Assembly (NCBI GenBank): GCA_026125585.1
Contig: JAHCLD010000005.1
Location: forward strand, 1-34,261
Length of the DNA: 34,261 nucleotides
Source: Burkholderiales bacterium
GTDB lineage: Bacteria > Pseudomonadota > Gammaproteobacteria > Burkholderiales > SG8-41
Reading direction: 5' to 3'
Under the pieces are notes generated by a model that saw only the letters and a list, made by a program, of their open reading frames with translations, had not been told where the DNA came from and searched no databases. Below, piece after piece: positions 33,142 to 34,261 of this stretch. How positions within the stretch are numbered: position 1 is the first letter of the stretch; the number at the start of each line of letters is the position of its first letter. The position numbers were made by a program, and so were the translations under genes.

Positions 33142-33978
33142 TCAGTCGGGCAGTTCGATTGCGCCGTCGAACACGGTTTCCGCCGGGCCGGTCATCAGCA
33201 CCGGCCGGCCGGCGCCGGACCATACTATAACGAGGTCGCCGCCGCGCGTCGAAACCGTGACCCGCGCGTCGAGCAGGCCGCGCTCGATGCCGGCGACCGC
33301 CGCAGCGCAGGCCCCCGTGCCGCAGGCCAGCGTTTCGCCGGCGCCGCGCTCGTACACGCGCAGGCGGATGCGCTCGCGATCGACGACCTGCATGAAGCCG
33401 GCATTGACCCGCTGCGGAAACAGCGGATGGGCTTCGATCAACGGGCCCTGCGCCGCCACCGGCGCCGCGTCGACGTCGGCCACGACCTGCATCGCATGCG
33501 GATTGCCCATCGATAAGACATTGATTTTAATGATATTTTTTTCAATCGCCAGATCGTACAGCGACTGCCGCGCCGGCACCGCGAAGGGGATTTTCGCCGG
33601 TTCGAACTCGGGCACGCCCATGTCGACCGTGACCTGGCCGTCGGCTTCGAGCCGCGGTTCGATGACGCCGGCCAGCGTGCCGACGCGGATCGCGGTTTTT
33701 TTCGTCAGCCCGCGCCCGTGCACGTAGCGCACGAAACAGCGCGCGCCGTTGCCGCATTGCTCGACCTCGCCGCCGTCGGCGTTGAAAATGCGGTAATAAA
33801 AATCGGTGTCCGCGGAGCGCGCCGGTTCGACCATCAGCAACTGGTCGCAGCCGACGCCGAAATGGCGGTCGGCGATGAAACGCAACTGCGCCGGCGTCAG
33901 CACGACCGGCGACTTCGTGGCGTCGACGACGACGAAGTCGTTGCCGAGGCCCTGCATTTTGGTGAATTCGAGGCGCAT
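33142..33978 (-). CDS. dapF: Diaminopimelate epimerase DapF
   Basis: DapF converts LL- to meso-diaminopimelate for lysine and peptidoglycan synthesis, by a two-Cys mechanism without cofactor. The ATG at 33978 ([19 protein letters not shown]) gives 278 aa. Catalytic Cys are in EQCGNGARC and in [12 protein letters not shown]. The chosen start follows family alignment; upstream in-frame residues do not fit. It leads the dapF-DUF484-xerC unit. Confidence 0.97.
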   Translation of the reverse strand: MRLEFTKMQGLGNDFVVVDATKSPVVLTPAQLRFIADRHFGVGCDQLLMVEPARSADTDFYYRIFNADGGEVEQCGNGARCFVRYVHGRGLTKKTAIRVGTLAGVIEPRLEADGQVTVDMGVPEFEPAKIPFAVPARQSLYDLAIEKNIIKINVLSMGNPHAMQVVADVDAAPVAAQGPLIEAHPLFPQRVNAGFMQVVDRERIRLRVYERGAGETLACGTGACAAAVAGIERGLLDARVTVSTRGGDLVIVWSGAGRPVLMTGPAETVFDGAIELPD

Positions 33979-34039
33979 GTCAGGACAGTTTCCTGTTTGA
34001 CACGCAAAAGAGGAGGATCGGCCCATCCCTCACCCCCGC

Positions 34040-34062
34040 CCCCTCCCCCACAGGGGGAGGGG
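34040..34062. other. GC-only hairpin upstream of dapF
   Basis: CCCCTCCCCC and GGGGGAGGGG form a perfect 10-bp stem around the loop ACA. It looks like a common dispersed bacterial hairpin repeat and could stall transcription between the CoA-binding gene and dapF. Confidence 0.7.
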
Positions 34063-34071
34063 AGGTATCTG

Positions 34072-34099
34072 CGGCCAATGATCTGCAGATCATTGGCCG
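34072..34099. other. Perfect 28-bp palindrome over a stop codon
   Basis: CGGCCAATGATCTG joined to its reverse complement CAGATCATTGGCCG, with no loop. It covers the stop codon (34090-34092) of the CoA-binding protein. Possibly a terminator cruciform or a protein-binding site. Confidence 0.85.
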
Positions 34100-34261
34100 G
34101 AATCCGGGGACCGGCATTGGTCCCGGTAGTCGCGATAAATGCAGCGGTCCATCACGACCGTCATGCCGCCGGCGCGCGCACGTAGCGCCGCCGGCTCGTT
34201 GACGATGCCTTCCTGGATCCAGATCGCCTTGATGCCGAGCGCCAGGCACTCGTCGACCACG
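34090..34261 (-). CDS. CoA-binding domain protein, YccU type (partial, C-terminal 56 aa)
   Basis: The visible C-terminus reads LALGIKAIWIQEGIVNEPAA, then ARAGGMTVVMDRCIYRDYR. This matches the end of the CoA-binding-2 family (E. coli YccU), Rossmann proteins of unclear role. The start lies beyond the right edge. The stop codon lies in a 28-bp palindrome, and dapF follows 111 bp downstream. Confidence 0.85.
   Translation of the reverse strand, partial: VVDECLALGIKAIWIQEGIVNEPAALRARAGGMTVVMDRCIYRDYRDQCRSPDSGQ

Overview
The window is GC-rich chromosomal DNA with tightly packed, overlapping genes. It fits a betaproteobacterium, perhaps Rhodocyclales, Nitrosomonadales or Burkholderiales. That placement rests on gatCAB facing mreBCD-mrdA-rodA-rlpA, the dapF-DUF484-xerC block, and the overall protein content; no rRNA or tRNA is present to refine it. 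No gap longer than about 180 bases lacks a gene. Both ends are cut inside genes: gatB on the left and a CoA-binding protein on the right.

Layout: (1) 1-2250, minus strand: gatC-gatA-gatB, tRNA-dependent amidotransferase. (2) 2345-8902, plus strand: the cell-elongation operon mreB-mreC-mreD-mrdA-rodA-rlpA. (3) 8909-12519, minus strand: a small copper-type group of DUF2946 protein, PCu(A)C chaperone, TonB-dependent receptor and YcnI-like DUF1775 protein. (4) 12567-14568, minus strand: the protease pair hslV-hslU behind a good heat-shock (sigma-32 type) promoter. (5) 14680-29792, minus strand: about 15 kb devoted to scarce-metal, probably zinc, acquisition. In transcription order it holds a DUF4198 protein, a metallophore-type TonB receptor, tonB, exbB, exbD, a Zur-like regulator, a ZIP transporter, a 66-aa protein, a DksA2-type DksA lacking half of its zinc-finger cysteines, DUF1826, a 93-aa protein, a CobW/ZigA-like GTPase, an ABC ATPase and permease, two His-rich small proteins, DUF3299, a ZnuD-type receptor, and a second tonB. 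(6) 29901-34261: yidD (plus), then rlmI, xerC, DUF484, dapF and the end of a CoA-binding protein (all minus).

The zinc region reads as a starvation response. Outer-membrane receptors powered by TonB-ExbB-ExbD bring metal into the periplasm, where small His-rich proteins may hold it. ZIP and an ABC system then act at the inner membrane, a CobW GTPase delivers the metal, and the DksA paralogue should keep working without zinc. A recurring site, TGCAAY-N3-GTTGCA, sits directly downstream of candidate -10 boxes at the two main transcription starts. It is the best candidate for the operator of the local Zur-like protein.

Beyond the genes, two patterns stand out. First, short tandem repeats sit exactly at gene junctions: 13 copies of the heptamer ATGAGCG touching hslU, heptads at gatA/gatB, a heptad-built inverted repeat translated inside rlpA, and an octad array over a stop codon in the zinc operon. 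Second, a 36-nt AT-rich leader is nearly identical upstream of the copper chaperone gene and the DUF3299 gene, which links the two metal groups.
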